Assembly: GCF_008831265.1 (NCBI RefSeq)
Contig: NZ_VTTH01000001.1
Location: 248,001 to 312,000 of the forward strand
Source: Lacisediminimonas profundi
GTDB lineage: Bacteria; Pseudomonadota; Gammaproteobacteria; Burkholderiales; Burkholderiaceae_D
Direction of reading: 5' to 3'
DNA length: 64,000 bases
Under the pieces are notes generated by a model. The model had not been told where the DNA came from and ran no database searches. It saw only the letters and a list, made by a program, of their open reading frames with translations. A program made the position numbers and the translations under genes. Position 1 is the first letter of the stretch, and each line of letters starts with the position of its first letter. This document shows, piece after piece, positions 53,109-62,462 of this stretch.

Positions 53109-53711
53109 CTATTGCCTGTCGGGCTGCGATGCGGGCTGCGATGTGGGCTGCAATGCGGGCTGCAATGCGGCCGGCGACACCTCCTGCCATTCGCCCGGTA
53201 GCAGCGGGTTGGTTTCGAGCGAAAACGGACCGATCGCAACCCGCACCAGGCGCAGTGTGGGCAAGCCGACTGCAGCCGTCATGCGGCGTACCTGTCGATT
53301 TTTTCCTTCCGTCAATCTGACCACCAGCCAGCTGGTCGGCTGGTTGGCCCGCTGGCGCACTGGCGGATCGCGCGGCCAGAGCCATCCGGGTTCCAGCACC
53401 TTGCTCGCGTGGCAAGGCGCTGTCGTGAAGTCGCCGAGGTCGAGGCCTTGCTCCATGCGGTCGAGCTGCTCGCGCGAGACTTCGCCCTCCACCTGGACCA
53501 GATAGGTTTTCGTTTGCTTGTGGCGGGGATCGGCAATCGCGTGCTGCAGCTTGCCGTCGTCGGTCAGTAGCACCAGCCCTTCGCTGTCAGCGTCCAGCCG
53601 CCCGGCCGGATAGATGCCGGCGAGCGGGACATGGCTGGCCAAGGTGGGGCGGGTGGGATGGGGTGAAAACTGGCATATCACCTCAAAGGGCTTGTTCAGC
53701 AAAATCAGCAT
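53109..53711 (-). CDS. rluE: RluE-like 23S rRNA pseudouridine synthase
   Basis: A 200-residue RsuA/RluB-E family enzyme. The catalytic Asp is in AGRLDADSEGLVLLT (about residues 36-50); EGKNRQVRRMTAAVGLPTLRLVRVAIG is the family core near residue 135. The start is either ATG 53711 or GTG 53717; TAAACT ends 6 bases before 53711, suggesting a leaderless start there. The C-terminus ends in repeated QPA-type units encoded by a 12-bp tandem repeat, outside the catalytic fold. Confidence 0.88.
   Translation of the reverse strand: MLILLNKPFEVICQFSPHPTRPTLASHVPLAGIYPAGRLDADSEGLVLLTDDGKLQHAIADPRHKQTKTYLVQVEGEVSREQLDRMEQGLDLGDFTTAPCHASKVLEPGWLWPRDPPVRQRANQPTSWLVVRLTEGKNRQVRRMTAAVGLPTLRLVRVAIGPFSLETNPLLPGEWQEVSPAALQPALQPTSQPASQPDRQ
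53121..53168. repeat. Four tandem 12-bp units within the 3' end of the rluE-like gene
   Basis: GGGCTGCGATGC and close variants occur four times, encoding the Gln-Pro-rich C-terminal tail. Unit-number change would alter tail length in frame. Confidence 0.9.
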
Positions 53712-53717
53712 TCGCAC

Positions 53718-54071
53718 AGTTTAACAGGCCGCCGGGGAGCTACTGCGCGTGACGATCTCGCCGCCCCCGGTGCTGATTGTGCTGATTGTGGCTGCGCCGG
53801 CTTTCGCTGCCCAGCCACAATCCCGGCCCGCTTGCCATGCTTCATGCCAGCCCGCAAACACGGTCCGGCGCAGCCGAAAATTGTGGCATAGGGTAAAAAA
53901 CTGGTGCATAATATAACGCCTAGTCTTATGTCTTATATAAGACCAGATTGTAAGCCAGCTTGTCCGGTTTTCAGGGCAGGCTTGCAGTACAGCTGGCAAT
54001 TTGGCTGACACCAGCAACGACGCAACAGGCCGATTCACTTTCCATCCCGCCCGTCCACCCGGAGAAATACG
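53718..54071. other. 354-base intergenic region upstream of icd
   Basis: No gene seen. Contains direct repeats of GTGCTGATT (near 53769-53790), an AT-rich -10-like stretch (53907-53917) and a perfect palindrome (53930-53943). Confidence 0.6.
53930..53943. promoter_or_regulatory. Candidate operator upstream of icd
   Basis: GTCTTATATAAGAC is a perfect 14-base palindrome; a further half-site GTCTTAT precedes it at 53923-53929. It sits just downstream of a -10-like TATAAC, a position suited to a repressor of the TCA-cycle gene. The cognate regulator is not known to me. Confidence 0.5.
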
Positions 54072-55325
54072 ATGTATCAACATATCAAGGTGCCTGCCCA
54101 AGGGCAGAAAATCACCGTCAACGCCGACTATTCGTTGAACGTTCCCGACCAGCCGATCATCCCCTACATCGAAGGCGATGGCATTGGCGCTGACATCAGC
54201 CCGGTGATGATCAAGGTGCTGGATGCCGCGGTCGAGAAGGCTTATGCCGGCAAACGGAAAATCCACTGGATGGAAATTTTCGCCGGTGAGAAGTCGACCA
54301 AGGTGTACGGTCCGGATGTCTGGCTGCCTGCTGAAACGCTGGAAGCTGCGAAAGAGTACGTGGTCTCGATCAAGGGTCCGCTGACGACCCCGGTCGGCGG
54401 CGGCATCCGTTCGCTGAACGTCGCTCTGCGCCAGGAACTCGATCTGTACGTCTGCCTGCGCCCGGTGCGCTATTTCAAGGGCGTTCCTTCGCCGCTGCGC
54501 GAGCCTGAAAAGACTGACATGGTGATCTTCCGCGAGAACTCGGAAGACATCTACGCCGGCATCGAATGGGAATCGGGTTCCGAGGGCGCCAAGAAGCTGA
54601 TCAAATTCCTGATCGAAGAGCTGGGCGTGAAGAAGATCCGCTTCCCGAACACCTCCGCCATCGGCATCAAGCCGGTTTCGATCGAAGGTACCACCCGCCT
54701 GGTCCGCAAAGCGCTCCAGTACGCGATCGACAATGACAAGCCATCGGTTACCCTGGTTCACAAGGGCAACATCATGAAGTTCACCGAAGGCGGTTTCCGC
54801 GACTGGGGCTACGAACTGGCGCAGAAAGAGTTCGGCGCACAGCCGATCGACGGCGGCCCGTGGTGCAAGTTCAAGAACCCGAAGACTGGCCGTGAAATCA
54901 TCGTCAAGGACGTCATCGCCGATGCTTTCCTGCAGCAGATCCTGTTGCGCCCGAACGAGTACAGCGTGATCGCCACGCTGAACCTGAACGGCGACTTCGT
55001 CTCCGACGCGCTGGCAGCCCAAGTCGGTGGTATCGGCATTGCACCGGGCGCCAACATGTCCGACTCGGTCGCGATGTTCGAAGCGACCCATGGCACGGCA
55101 CCGAAGTACGCCGGCAAGGACTACGTGAACCCCGGTTCGCAGATCCTGTCGGGCGAAATGATGTTGCGCCACATGGGCTGGACCGAAGCAGCCGACCTGG
55201 TGATCTCGTCGATGGAAAGTTCGATCGGATCGAAGAAAGTCACCTATGACTTTGCCCGCCTGATGGAAGGTGCGACACAGGTGTCGTGCTCCGCCTTCGG
55301 CCAGGTGATGATCGACCACATGTAA
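54072..55325 (+). CDS. icd: Isocitrate dehydrogenase, NADP+-dependent
   Basis: A 417-residue TCA-cycle enzyme of the E. coli Icd type. The substrate-binding loop [15 protein letters not shown] contains the Ser that AceK phosphorylates in enterics. [15 protein letters not shown] and the cofactor motif [19 protein letters not shown] (Lys-Tyr pair favouring NADP+) are clear. ATG 54072 follows CCGGAGAAA. Preceded by a long regulatory region and followed by a strong terminator. Confidence 0.97.
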   Translation: MYQHIKVPAQGQKITVNADYSLNVPDQPIIPYIEGDGIGADISPVMIKVLDAAVEKAYAGKRKIHWMEIFAGEKSTKVYGPDVWLPAETLEAAKEYVVSIKGPLTTPVGGGIRSLNVALRQELDLYVCLRPVRYFKGVPSPLREPEKTDMVIFRENSEDIYAGIEWESGSEGAKKLIKFLIEELGVKKIRFPNTSAIGIKPVSIEGTTRLVRKALQYAIDNDKPSVTLVHKGNIMKFTEGGFRDWGYELAQKEFGAQPIDGGPWCKFKNPKTGREIIVKDVIADAFLQQILLRPNEYSVIATLNLNGDFVSDALAAQVGGIGIAPGANMSDSVAMFEATHGTAPKYAGKDYVNPGSQILSGEMMLRHMGWTEAADLVISSMESSIGSKKVTYDFARLMEGATQVSCSAFGQVMIDHM

Positions 55326-55367
55326 CGCGGTTCCGGGACGTCTCGCGACGTCCCGTCCGGTTCCATT

Positions 55368-55402
55368 AAAAACCCCAGATCGTTGATTCGACTGGGGTTT
55401 TT
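55368..55402. terminator. Bidirectional terminator after icd
   Basis: AAAAACCCCAG (55368-55378) and CTGGGGTTTTT (55392-55402) form a perfect 11-bp stem. A second stem GGGACGTC-TCGC-GACGTCCC (55335-55354) lies closer to icd but has no T-tract. Confidence 0.9.
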
Positions 55403-55408
55403 CTGTTT

Positions 55409-55495
55409 CAGCGCGATGGTCGTGGTGGGGATGAAGAAGAACGGCAGCGAGAAGCCCATCACCGTCAGCGGAAGGGCAATATCCCAGAACGCCAT
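55409..55495 (-). pseudogene. Remnant of a DHA2-family MFS transporter (EmrB/QacA type)
   Basis: About 29 codons read MAFWDIALPLTVMGFSLPF followed by FFIPTTTIAL, which matches an internal membrane helix of drug:H+ antiporter-2 transporters (around helices 9-10). A stop codon lies directly upstream in frame and the frame runs into the icd terminator downstream, so this is a small gene fragment, not a working gene. It suggests that a transporter gene between icd and dps was deleted. Confidence 0.6.
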
Positions 55496-55570
55496 TCAGG
55501 GTTTTCTGATTGCTTCAGGCCCCGGCCGCGCAAACTGAGCGACGGCAGGACTGTTGTTCGATGCCAGTGC

Positions 55571-56065
55571 TTATTCTTCCAGCAGGCTGCGCAGCATCCA
55601 GGCAGTTTTCTCGTGGATGTCGATACGCTGTGTCAGGACGTCAGCCGTCGGCTGGTCGTTGGCGGCATCGACCAGCGGAAACAGCTTGCGGGCGGTACGG
55701 GCAGTCGCTTCCTGGGCAGCCACCAGGTGACGCACCATGTCGGTTGCCTTTGGCACGCCTTCGACTTCCTTGATCGAAGCCCGTTTGACGAATTCCTTGT
55801 ATGTGCCGGGTGCCGGATAGCCCAATGCCCGGATGCGCTCGGCAATGATGTCGAGGGCATTCCACTGCTCGGTGTACTGACCCATGAACATCTGGTGCAG
55901 GCTGTTGAACTGCGGGCCGGTCACGTTCCAGTGGAAGTTGTGGGTCATCAGGTAGAGCGTGTAGCTGTCTGCCAGCAGGCCGGACAAGCCTTCTGCGATC
56001 TTCTTGCGGTCAGCATCCGAAATGCCGATGTCGATTGCGGTTTTTTTTGTTTTCGTGCTTGCCAT
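55571..56065 (-). CDS. dps: Dps family DNA-binding ferritin-like protein
   Basis: A 164-residue protein from ATG 56065 (AAAGGAAA upstream). It has a Lys-rich N-terminal tail (MASTKTKKTA), the ferroxidase ligands in THNFHWNVTGPQF, and the second metal-site region MFMGQYTEQWNALDIIAERIRALG. Dps stores iron and protects DNA under oxidative and starvation stress. It ends EKTAWMLRSLLEE, the usual end. The gene stands alone. Confidence 0.95.
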   Translation of the reverse strand: MASTKTKKTAIDIGISDADRKKIAEGLSGLLADSYTLYLMTHNFHWNVTGPQFNSLHQMFMGQYTEQWNALDIIAERIRALGYPAPGTYKEFVKRASIKEVEGVPKATDMVRHLVAAQEATARTARKLFPLVDAANDQPTADVLTQRIDIHEKTAWMLRSLLEE

Positions 56066-56347
56066 CAGTAGTTTCCTTTGAAAGAACGGGCGCGCAGCCA
56101 AGGGCTGTATGCCTGCAAGGATTGCTCGGACTATCGCTTCAAGCCGTCAGGCCTGGTGCCTTGGCAGCACCAGCACCGCAAGCGTGATCGCATCTGGCGC
56201 TGGTGCCGATGTGACTGCGCGTCATTGACGAACGGCGATTGACTACATGGTAACTACAAGTGCGCAGGTTATCGAATTGATTGTGATGATCTGATGAATA
56301 GCCGGCAGCTATTTTCCCCGCTCGTGCGTGCGCCGCGGGCAATGCAC

Positions 56348-57217
56348 TCATGGCTGGTGCGCACCGGGAACCATGGCCATCGCTTCGCCCATGCGGACGG
56401 TGCGCGCCGGCACCCAGTCGGCCTGCACCTGCAACATGTTCTTCGGGAACAGCATGATGACGGTGGAGCCGAGGAGAAAGCGGCCCATTTCCTCGCCCTG
56501 GCGCAATGTGATGGACTGGTCGTCGTAGCGCCACTCCCGCACCGCCCCCGTGCGCGGCGGATTCACCACGCCGTGCCAGACCGTCGCCATGCTGCCGACG
56601 ATGGTGGCGCCGACCAGGGTCAGCACGAATGGGCCGCGCGCAGATTCGAACACGCAGACCACGCGCTCGTTGCGTGCGAACAGTCCGGGCACGCCGCGTG
56701 CCGTGGTCGGGTTGACCGAGAACAGTTCGCCCGGCACGTGGATCATGCGCGTGAGGCGGCCGTCGCAGGGCATGTGGATCCGGTGGTAATCCTTCGGACT
56801 CAGGTAGATGGACGCGAACTGGCCATCGTCGAACTGCGCGGCAAGGCCGGCGTCGCCGCCGACCAGCGCGTGGGTGCTGTAGAAGTGGCCCTTGGCCTGG
56901 ATCAGTTGGCCCCCCTCGATCGGGCCGCAGTGAATCACGGCGCCGTCCACCGGGCTGACATAGTCGGCTTGGGCCAGCGGGCGGGCGCCATCGCGGAGGG
57001 CTCGCGTGAAAAAGTCGTTGAAGCTGGCATAGCTGGCCGGGTCGGGATTGGCCGCCTCGGCCATGTTGACCTTGTAGCGCCCGATGAACCAGGGAATCAC
57101 ATTGCTGGTCCACCACCGGGCGTGCGAGGAAGCGCATTTGCCAGCGAAGACCGTCAGCATCGTCTTCGGCATCAGGTACTGCGGCAAGACTGCCAGGCGT
57201 TCGAGCAGGTCAGGCAT
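56348..57217 (-). CDS. psd: Phosphatidylserine decarboxylase
   Basis: A 289-residue proenzyme making phosphatidylethanolamine at the inner membrane. The self-cleavage site is Gly250-Ser251 in FLLGSTVIMLFP, generating the pyruvoyl group. Catalytic Asp91 (VSPVDGAV) and His148 (YHRIHMP) are present. FNDFFTRALRDGARP near residue 66 and YLSPKDYHR are family motifs. No signal peptide is expected. It stands alone between unannotated gaps. Confidence 0.95.
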   Translation of the reverse strand: MPDLLERLAVLPQYLMPKTMLTVFAGKCASSHARWWTSNVIPWFIGRYKVNMAEAANPDPASYASFNDFFTRALRDGARPLAQADYVSPVDGAVIHCGPIEGGQLIQAKGHFYSTHALVGGDAGLAAQFDDGQFASIYLSPKDYHRIHMPCDGRLTRMIHVPGELFSVNPTTARGVPGLFARNERVVCVFESARGPFVLTLVGATIVGSMATVWHGVVNPPRTGAVREWRYDDQSITLRQGEEMGRFLLGSTVIMLFPKNMLQVQADWVPARTVRMGEAMAMVPGAHQP

Positions 57218-57601
57218 GTGCGCGGCACCCCGTCATGTCGCACCCACCGAACCAGCCGCGGCCCGTTGCAGCACCGAAAGCGCCGTCCACCTGATCGCAA
57301 TCCGTCCGGGAACGGTGCAGCTTGTTGCGTTCCTGCGGGAACATGCGGGTTTCGTTGTTGCCGAGTCTGTCCATGGGGCGTTTTCCGTTGCAAAGGATTG
57401 TGATTGTACCGACGATCCTGTGCCTCACCATCACAACGGCTTTGCCGGTGGCGGAATTCAATCAGCAGAGTGCAGGTCGACGTGAACCGGCCGTGAACTC
57501 GCCTTGACCCGTTCAGGACTCCATCGCCCCCGACGGCGGGCGCCGGCAAGAAGGGCGTTGGTTCCGCCGCGCCGGACAGGAATGTATGCCAGGCGGGCAG
57601 G
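57218..57601. other. Intergenic region between psd and cspA
   Basis: Open frames up to about 80 codons exist on both strands, but none has a recognisable family, signal peptide or ribosome binding site. I see no supported gene here. It should contain the psd promoter. Confidence 0.55.
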
Positions 57602-57630
57602 AAAAAAAATCCCCGCGGTTAGCGGGGATT
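57602..57630 (-). terminator. Terminator of cspA
   Basis: AATCCCCGC and GCGGGGATT form a 9-bp perfect stem with a 5-base loop; the minus strand continues with eight T (A at 57602-57609). Confidence 0.94.
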
Positions 57631-57662
57631 CTTGAATCATGCAAGACCGGCGCCTGAGGTTA

Positions 57663-57869
57663 TCAGGGCGCAGCCTGGATATTGGATGCTTGCTTGCCTT
57701 TCGGGCCTTGGGTCACCTCGAACTGGACTTTTTGTCCTTCCTTGAGGGTTTTGAAGCCGTTCATCTGGATTGCCGAGAAGTGTGCAAAGAGGTCTTCGCC
57801 ACCGTCATCGGGGGTGATAAATCCGTATCCTTTGGTATCGTTGAACCATTTAACGGTGCCAGTTGCCAT
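57663..57869 (-). CDS. cspA: Cold-shock protein, CspA family
   Basis: A 68-residue OB-fold protein beginning [34 protein letters not shown] across residues 1-34, with the RNP1-like KGYGFI and RNP2-like DLFAHF motifs. It acts as an RNA chaperone. The start ATG is at 57869. A long untranslated leader of about 120 bases is predicted from the upstream promoter, as in many csp genes. It is divergent from clpS. Confidence 0.96.
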   Translation of the reverse strand: MATGTVKWFNDTKGYGFITPDDGGEDLFAHFSAIQMNGFKTLKEGQKVQFEVTQGPKGKQASNIQAAP

Positions 57870-57997
57870 AGAAGCTTCCAAGTTAAAACAATCACACGAG
57901 CCGTAAAAGCAAGAAGCCTCGCGTAACGCTGCCCCTCCTCCGACTTGCTCACTTCTTATCAATAGTGCTTTCCTGTAGGCACTAATTAATAAATCGC

Positions 57998-58026
57998 ATT
58001 GTTCGATGAAAAAATAAAAATGTCAA
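57998..58026 (-). promoter_or_regulatory. Promoter of cspA
   Basis: On the minus strand, -35 TTGACA (58026-58021), a 17-base spacer and -10 AACAAT (58003-57998) predict a transcript start near 57991 and a leader of about 120 bases. Confidence 0.7.
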
Positions 58027-58161
58027 TATTTTTAGGGGTGCCCGAAAAGTCCCTTTTCCGGGTGCTGCCAGCCCTTGATTTAAGGATTCGCAGCGCCATC
58101 TGCGGATGGTCAAGAATCGGCGTAATATCAATGCAAATGTCAAGGTTCGCGCAGACGCGCG

Positions 58162-58189
58162 TTGCACTGGAAATCGAAGGCTTTAGAAT
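58162..58189 (+). promoter_or_regulatory. Promoter of clpS-clpA, probable leaderless start
   Basis: -35 TTGCAC (58162-58167), a 16-base spacer and -10 TAGAAT (58184-58189) end 6 bases before ATG 58196. No Shine-Dalgarno sequence precedes the ATG. Confidence 0.6.
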
Positions 58190-58195
58190 AGACGC

Positions 58196-58510
58196 ATGGC
58201 AACCAAGGATGAGAACAGCACTGTTGTTGTGCGCAAGGAGCAGGAGGAAAGGCTCAAGCCGCCACCGATGTATCAGGTGCTCTTGCTCAACGATGACTAC
58301 ACCCCGATGGAGTTCGTAGTGGCAATCATCCAGGAATATTTCAACAAGGATCGCGAAACAGCGACGCAGATCATGCTCAAGGTACATCGCGATGGCAGGG
58401 CAATGTGCGGCGTTTACCCGAAAGACATAGCGAGCACGAAGGTTGAACTTGTATTGGCACACGCGCGCAAAGCGGGTCATCCCCTGCAATGCGTGATGGA
58501 GGAAGCATGA
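58196..58510 (+). CDS. clpS: ATP-dependent Clp protease adaptor ClpS
   Basis: A 104-residue adaptor that delivers N-degron substrates to ClpAP. The flexible N-terminal extension precedes the core with [21 protein letters not shown] (N-degron pocket around [12 protein letters not shown]) and [19 protein letters not shown]. It overlaps clpA by 4 bases (ATGA), ensuring coupled synthesis. Confidence 0.97.
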   Translation: MATKDENSTVVVRKEQEERLKPPPMYQVLLLNDDYTPMEFVVAIIQEYFNKDRETATQIMLKVHRDGRAMCGVYPKDIASTKVELVLAHARKAGHPLQCVMEEA

Positions 58511-60807
58511 TCGCTCAGGAACTGGAAGTAAGTTTGCACATGGCGTTTGTCGAGGCCCGGCAGGCGCGCCATGAATTCATAACGGTCGAGCACCTGCTGC
58601 TCGCGCTGCTAGACAATCCGTCAGCGGCGGAAGTGCTGCGTGCCTGCGCAGTGAATATCGAGGATCTTCGCAAGACCCTCACCAATTTCATCAGCGACAA
58701 CACGCCGACCGTCCCTGGGACCGGTGAAGTGGACACCCAGCCGACGCTGGGATTCCAGCGCGTCATCCAGCGCGCCATCATGCACGTGCAGTCCGCGTCC
58801 AATGGCAAGAAGGAAGTGACCGGCGCAAATGTCCTGGTCGCGATCTTCGGCGAGAAGGATTCGCATGCCGTCTACTACCTGCACCAGCAGGGCGTGACAA
58901 GGCTGGACGTGGTGAACTTCATTTCGCATGGCGTGCGCAAGGACCAGCAGGCCGATCCGCAAAAGGCGCCGGAAGGCAGCGAAGAGGCACCGGCCGACGT
59001 GCAGCAGAAGGAAAGCGCGCTCGACCAATTCACCCAGAACCTCAACAAGCTCGCGATCGAGGGCAAGATCGACCCGCTGATCGGCCGCGAGTCCGAGGTG
59101 GAGCGGGTCATCCAGACCCTCTGCCGCCGTCGCAAGAACAACCCGCTGCTGGTCGGCGAGGCCGGCGTGGGCAAGACGGCGATTGCCGAAGGCTTGGCAT
59201 GGCGCGTGACCCAGGGCGATGTGCCCGAAATATTGCAGAATGCCGTCGTCTATTCGCTCGACATGGGTGCCTTGCTGGCCGGCACCAAGTATCGGGGCGA
59301 CTTCGAGCAGCGGCTGAAGTCCGTGCTCAAGCAGCTGAAGGACAACCCCAACGGCATCCTGTTCGTCGACGAGATCCACACCATCATCGGGGCCGGTTCG
59401 GCATCGGGCGGCACGCTGGACGCGTCGAACCTGCTGAAGCCGGCGCTCGCCAGCGGCCAGCTCAAGTGCATCGGTGCGACCACCTACACGGAATTTCGCG
59501 GCGTGTTCGAGAAGGATCACGCGCTGTCGCGTCGATTCCAGAAGATCGACGTCAATGAGCCTACGGTCGAGCAGACGGTGCAGATCCTGCGCGGCCTGAA
59601 ATCGCGCTTCGAGGAGCACCACGGCGTGAAATATTCGGCGTCGGCGCTGACCTCGGCGGCCGAGCTGTCGGCCCGCTTCATCAACGATCGCCACCTGCCC
59701 GACAAGGCAATCGACGTGATCGACGAAGCAGGCGCTGCGCAGCGCATCCTGCCGAAATCGAAGCAGAAGAAGACGATCGGCAAGGCGGACATCGAGGACA
59801 TCATCTCGAAGATCGCACGCATTCCGCCGCAATCGGTCAACCAGGACGACCGGGCCAAGCTGCAGACCATCGAGCGCGACCTGAAGAATGTCGTGTTCGG
59901 ACAGGACAACGCCATCGAAGCGCTGGCGGCGTCCATCAAGATGGCCCGTGCCGGACTCGGGAAGACGGACAAGCCGATTGGCTCGTTCCTGTTCTCCGGA
60001 CCGACCGGCGTCGGCAAGACCGAAGTCGCCAAGCAACTGGCGTTCATCATGGGCATCGAACTGATCCGGTTCGACATGTCCGAATACATGGAGCGTCATG
60101 CCGTCAGTCGTCTGATCGGCGCGCCGCCGGGCTATGTCGGATTCGATCAGGGCGGTTTGCTGACCGAAGCCATCACCAAGAAGCCGCATGCGGTCTTGCT
60201 GCTCGACGAGATTGAAAAAGCCCATCCGGACATTTTCAACATCCTGCTGCAGGTGATGGACCATGGGACGCTGACCGACAACAACGGGCGCAAGGCCGAC
60301 TTCCGCAACGTCATCATCGTGATGACGACCAATGCCGGCGCCGAGAGCCTGCAGAAGCGCAGCATCGGTTTCACCGACAAGCGCGAGACTGGCGACGAGA
60401 TGGGCGAGATCAAGCGGATGTTTACGCCTGAATTCCGCAACCGGCTGGATGCGATCATCAGTTTCCGCGCGCTGGACGAGGACATCATCATGCGCGTGGT
60501 CGACAAGTTCCTGATGCAGCTGGAAGAGCAGCTGCACGAGAAAAAGGTCGAGGCCGTGTTCACCGAGAACCTGCGACGCTATCTTGCGAAGAAGGGTTTC
60601 GATCCGCTGATGGGCGCAAGGCCGATGTCGCGCCTGATCCAGGACATGATCCGCAAGGCGCTGGCCGACGAGCTGCTGTTTGGCAAGCTGGTGTCCGGCG
60701 GCAGGGTCACGGTGGACATGGACGAGCACGAGAAGGTCAAGCTCGAATTCGTCGAGGGCGACACGGCTCCGCCGGCATCGCCTGCCGAGATTGTCGAAGT
60801 GGAGTAG
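58507..60807 (+). CDS. clpA: ATP-dependent Clp protease ATP-binding subunit ClpA
   Basis: A 766-residue AAA+ unfoldase. The Clp N-domain (about 1-145) is followed by D1 with Walker A GEAGVGKT (217-224) and D2 with GPTGVGKT (498-505). The D2 region includes [28 protein letters not shown], and [10 protein letters not shown] marks the IGL/F loop that docks ClpP. The start ATG 58507 overlaps clpS. A strong terminator follows. Confidence 0.97.
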   Translation: MIAQELEVSLHMAFVEARQARHEFITVEHLLLALLDNPSAAEVLRACAVNIEDLRKTLTNFISDNTPTVPGTGEVDTQPTLGFQRVIQRAIMHVQSASNGKKEVTGANVLVAIFGEKDSHAVYYLHQQGVTRLDVVNFISHGVRKDQQADPQKAPEGSEEAPADVQQKESALDQFTQNLNKLAIEGKIDPLIGRESEVERVIQTLCRRRKNNPLLVGEAGVGKTAIAEGLAWRVTQGDVPEILQNAVVYSLDMGALLAGTKYRGDFEQRLKSVLKQLKDNPNGILFVDEIHTIIGAGSASGGTLDASNLLKPALASGQLKCIGATTYTEFRGVFEKDHALSRRFQKIDVNEPTVEQTVQILRGLKSRFEEHHGVKYSASALTSAAELSARFINDRHLPDKAIDVIDEAGAAQRILPKSKQKKTIGKADIEDIISKIARIPPQSVNQDDRAKLQTIERDLKNVVFGQDNAIEALAASIKMARAGLGKTDKPIGSFLFSGPTGVGKTEVAKQLAFIMGIELIRFDMSEYMERHAVSRLIGAPPGYVGFDQGGLLTEAITKKPHAVLLLDEIEKAHPDIFNILLQVMDHGTLTDNNGRKADFRNVIIVMTTNAGAESLQKRSIGFTDKRETGDEMGEIKRMFTPEFRNRLDAIISFRALDEDIIMRVVDKFLMQLEEQLHEKKVEAVFTENLRRYLAKKGFDPLMGARPMSRLIQDMIRKALADELLFGKLVSGGRVTVDMDEHEKVKLEFVEGDTAPPASPAEIVEVE

Positions 60808-60845
60808 GGCGCCGGCTTGAGGCTTGATGCAAGTGGCGGCACATG

Positions 60846-60875
60846 AAAAAGCCCGGACAAGTCCGGGCTTTTTTT
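60846..60875. terminator. Bidirectional terminator shared by clpA and the M48-like gene
   Basis: GCCCGGAC (60851-60858) pairs with GTCCGGGC (60861-60868); A5 precedes and T7 follows, so it works in both directions between convergent genes. Confidence 0.92.
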
Positions 60876-60898
60876 CGTCCTGACAAAGGATCAGGCCA

Positions 60899-61999
60899 TC
60901 ACGGCAGCAAGGCCTGCCGGCTTGCCTGTTTGGCCTTGATCTCGGGCACGATCTTTTCGATCACCGACAGCCGGTACTCGGTAGCAGGATGATTCGCCGC
61001 GTAGCTATTCAGGAGGCTGGCGGGATACTGGTTCGCAAGCTTGGCCCAGAAGCGTGGCGCCTGTTCATAGCGGTATCCGGCGCGTGCGACCATGTAGAGG
61101 GATAGCACGTCGGCTGCAGCATCGAGTTCCTGCGGCATCGGGCGCAGGCCGGCTGCACCTGCCATCGCGCTCATGTCCGGACGGATTCGCAGCAGGTTGT
61201 CGATCAGGTCGCCTGCCGTTGCACTGGTCTTCTGCTTGCTGGGGTGCAGCAAGGAGTTGTGCGCCATTTCCTTGGCCAGCACCAGCGCCAGCTCGTCGTC
61301 CGACTGCGCAAAATTCATCATGCCGCGGGTGACCATTACCCGGCGGCCATCGCTGTAGGCGTTGACGTTCTCCGCATTGCCGAGCTCTACGCTGTAGGCG
61401 CAGGCCCGGGTCAGCCTGATCACCATCGGCACCGCTGCGCCGCCGCGCTCGACGACCGCATTGACACTGGACTTGCGGCCGACCATCGGCGCCAGCACGC
61501 CAGCAGCCCGTCGCTCGGCATTCGGTCCGGTCGGAATTGCGGTCCCTTCGACTGACACCAGCTTGTCGCCGCGCTTCAGGCCGGCACGTTCGGCGCCGCT
61601 GCCGGCAAGCACCCCGATCACCTGCAGGCGCTCGTCCAGACCCAACAGCGCCTGCGCGGCGTCGGCCAGGTCAGGCGACCAGGAATATTTGTTCTTGGCG
61701 GTGAAGCCAAAGAGATTGCGGGCATTGTTGCCCTTGCACAGTTCCGGATTGCTGACCAGCAGCGGTCCGGCCACCCGGTACAGGCGGTCCTGGTAGGTAA
61801 CCAGAGTGCGCAGGAATTCCTGCTCGGCCGTTGGTGCTGGCGCGGTCGATACGCTGGGCTGAACCGGGCGCGGCATCTGGGTTGGCAGCGGAACGCTAGC
61901 GCAACCGGCCAGCAGTGCCAGCAGGCAGGCTGCCTGTAACAGGCGGGTCGGGAACGGGGATGACTGCTTCCCGCTCAAGGACTGGTTCGCATCGGTCAT
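60899..61999 (-). CDS. M48-like PDZ lipoprotein with degenerate zinc site
   Basis: A 366-residue protein. A lipoprotein signal with an unusually long N-region has its lipobox Cys at residue 33 (LLAGC). A PDZ-like segment (QVIGVLAGSGAERAGLKRGDKLVSVEGTAI, about 126-155) lies inside an M48-type peptidase layout ending with ARAGYRYEQAPRFWAKLAN. The catalytic HExxH is replaced by Lys243-Glu-Met-Ala-His247, and the third-ligand position reads Asp293 instead of Glu. It may therefore be a pseudoprotease. GGAGG precedes ATG 61999; it lies 13 bases after dut. Confidence 0.85.
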   Translation of the reverse strand: MTDANQSLSGKQSSPFPTRLLQAACLLALLAGCASVPLPTQMPRPVQPSVSTAPAPTAEQEFLRTLVTYQDRLYRVAGPLLVSNPELCKGNNARNLFGFTAKNKYSWSPDLADAAQALLGLDERLQVIGVLAGSGAERAGLKRGDKLVSVEGTAIPTGPNAERRAAGVLAPMVGRKSSVNAVVERGGAAVPMVIRLTRACAYSVELGNAENVNAYSDGRRVMVTRGMMNFAQSDDELALVLAKEMAHNSLLHPSKQKTSATAGDLIDNLLRIRPDMSAMAGAAGLRPMPQELDAAADVLSLYMVARAGYRYEQAPRFWAKLANQYPASLLNSYAANHPATEYRLSVIEKIVPEIKAKQASRQALLP

Positions 62000-62012
62000 G
62001 CAGCCTCCGTGT

Positions 62013-62462
62013 TCAATGTTTTCCGGTACTGCCGAAACCGCCGCTTCCGCGTTCGCTCTCGCCGAACTCGTCCACCACGTTGAATTCGACCTGCAACACC
62101 GGAACGATGACCAGTTGGGCCAGTCGCTCCATCGGGTTGAGGGTGAAAGCGCTTGAGCCGCGGTTCCAGGTCGATACCATCAGCTGCCCTTGGTAATCGG
62201 AATCGATCAAGCCGACCAGGTTGCCAAGGACGATGCCGTGTTTGTGACCGAGTCCGCTGCGCGGAAGGATCAGCGCGGCGTAACCAGGGTCCGCGAGATG
62301 TATCGCCAGACCGGTCGGCACCAGTTTCGTTTCGCCCGGCTCAATTACCATCGCCTGGTCGATGCAGGCCCGCAGGTCCAGCCCTGCGCTACCGGGGGTC
62401 GCGTAAGACGGCATCTGCTCGCGCATCCGCTCGTCAATGATCTTCACATCCAGTTTTTTCAT
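62013..62462 (-). CDS. dut: Deoxyuridine 5'-triphosphate nucleotidohydrolase
   Basis: A 149-residue trimeric dUTPase that hydrolyses dUTP to dUMP, preventing uracil incorporation. The five family motifs are visible, including [41 protein letters not shown] and the C-terminal [11 protein letters not shown]-loop-like arm. The start ATG 62462 overlaps the coaBC stop by 4 bases, an arrangement (coaBC-dut) conserved in many proteobacteria. Confidence 0.97.
   Translation of the reverse strand: MKKLDVKIIDERMREQMPSYATPGSAGLDLRACIDQAMVIEPGETKLVPTGLAIHLADPGYAALILPRSGLGHKHGIVLGNLVGLIDSDYQGQLMVSTWNRGSSAFTLNPMERLAQLVIVPVLQVEFNVVDEFGESERGSGGFGSTGKH

Larger units (their letters stand above)
57870..58195. 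other. Divergent intergenic region cspA / clpS (leader and promoters)
   Basis: Contains the cspA 5' leader (to about 57991), its promoter, a hairpin-like CCCGAAAAG...CTTTTCCGGG (58041-58062) and the clpS promoter. No additional gene seen. Confidence 0.65.

Noticed and set aside
56167-56206. Inverted repeat GCACCAGCACC / GGCGCTGGTGC between dps and psd as a psd terminator
   Set aside because: One mismatch, an 18-base loop and no T-tract on the relevant strand.
57210-57461. 83-codon minus-strand frame upstream of psd
   Set aside because: No ribosome binding site, no recognisable family, composition not clearly protein-like.
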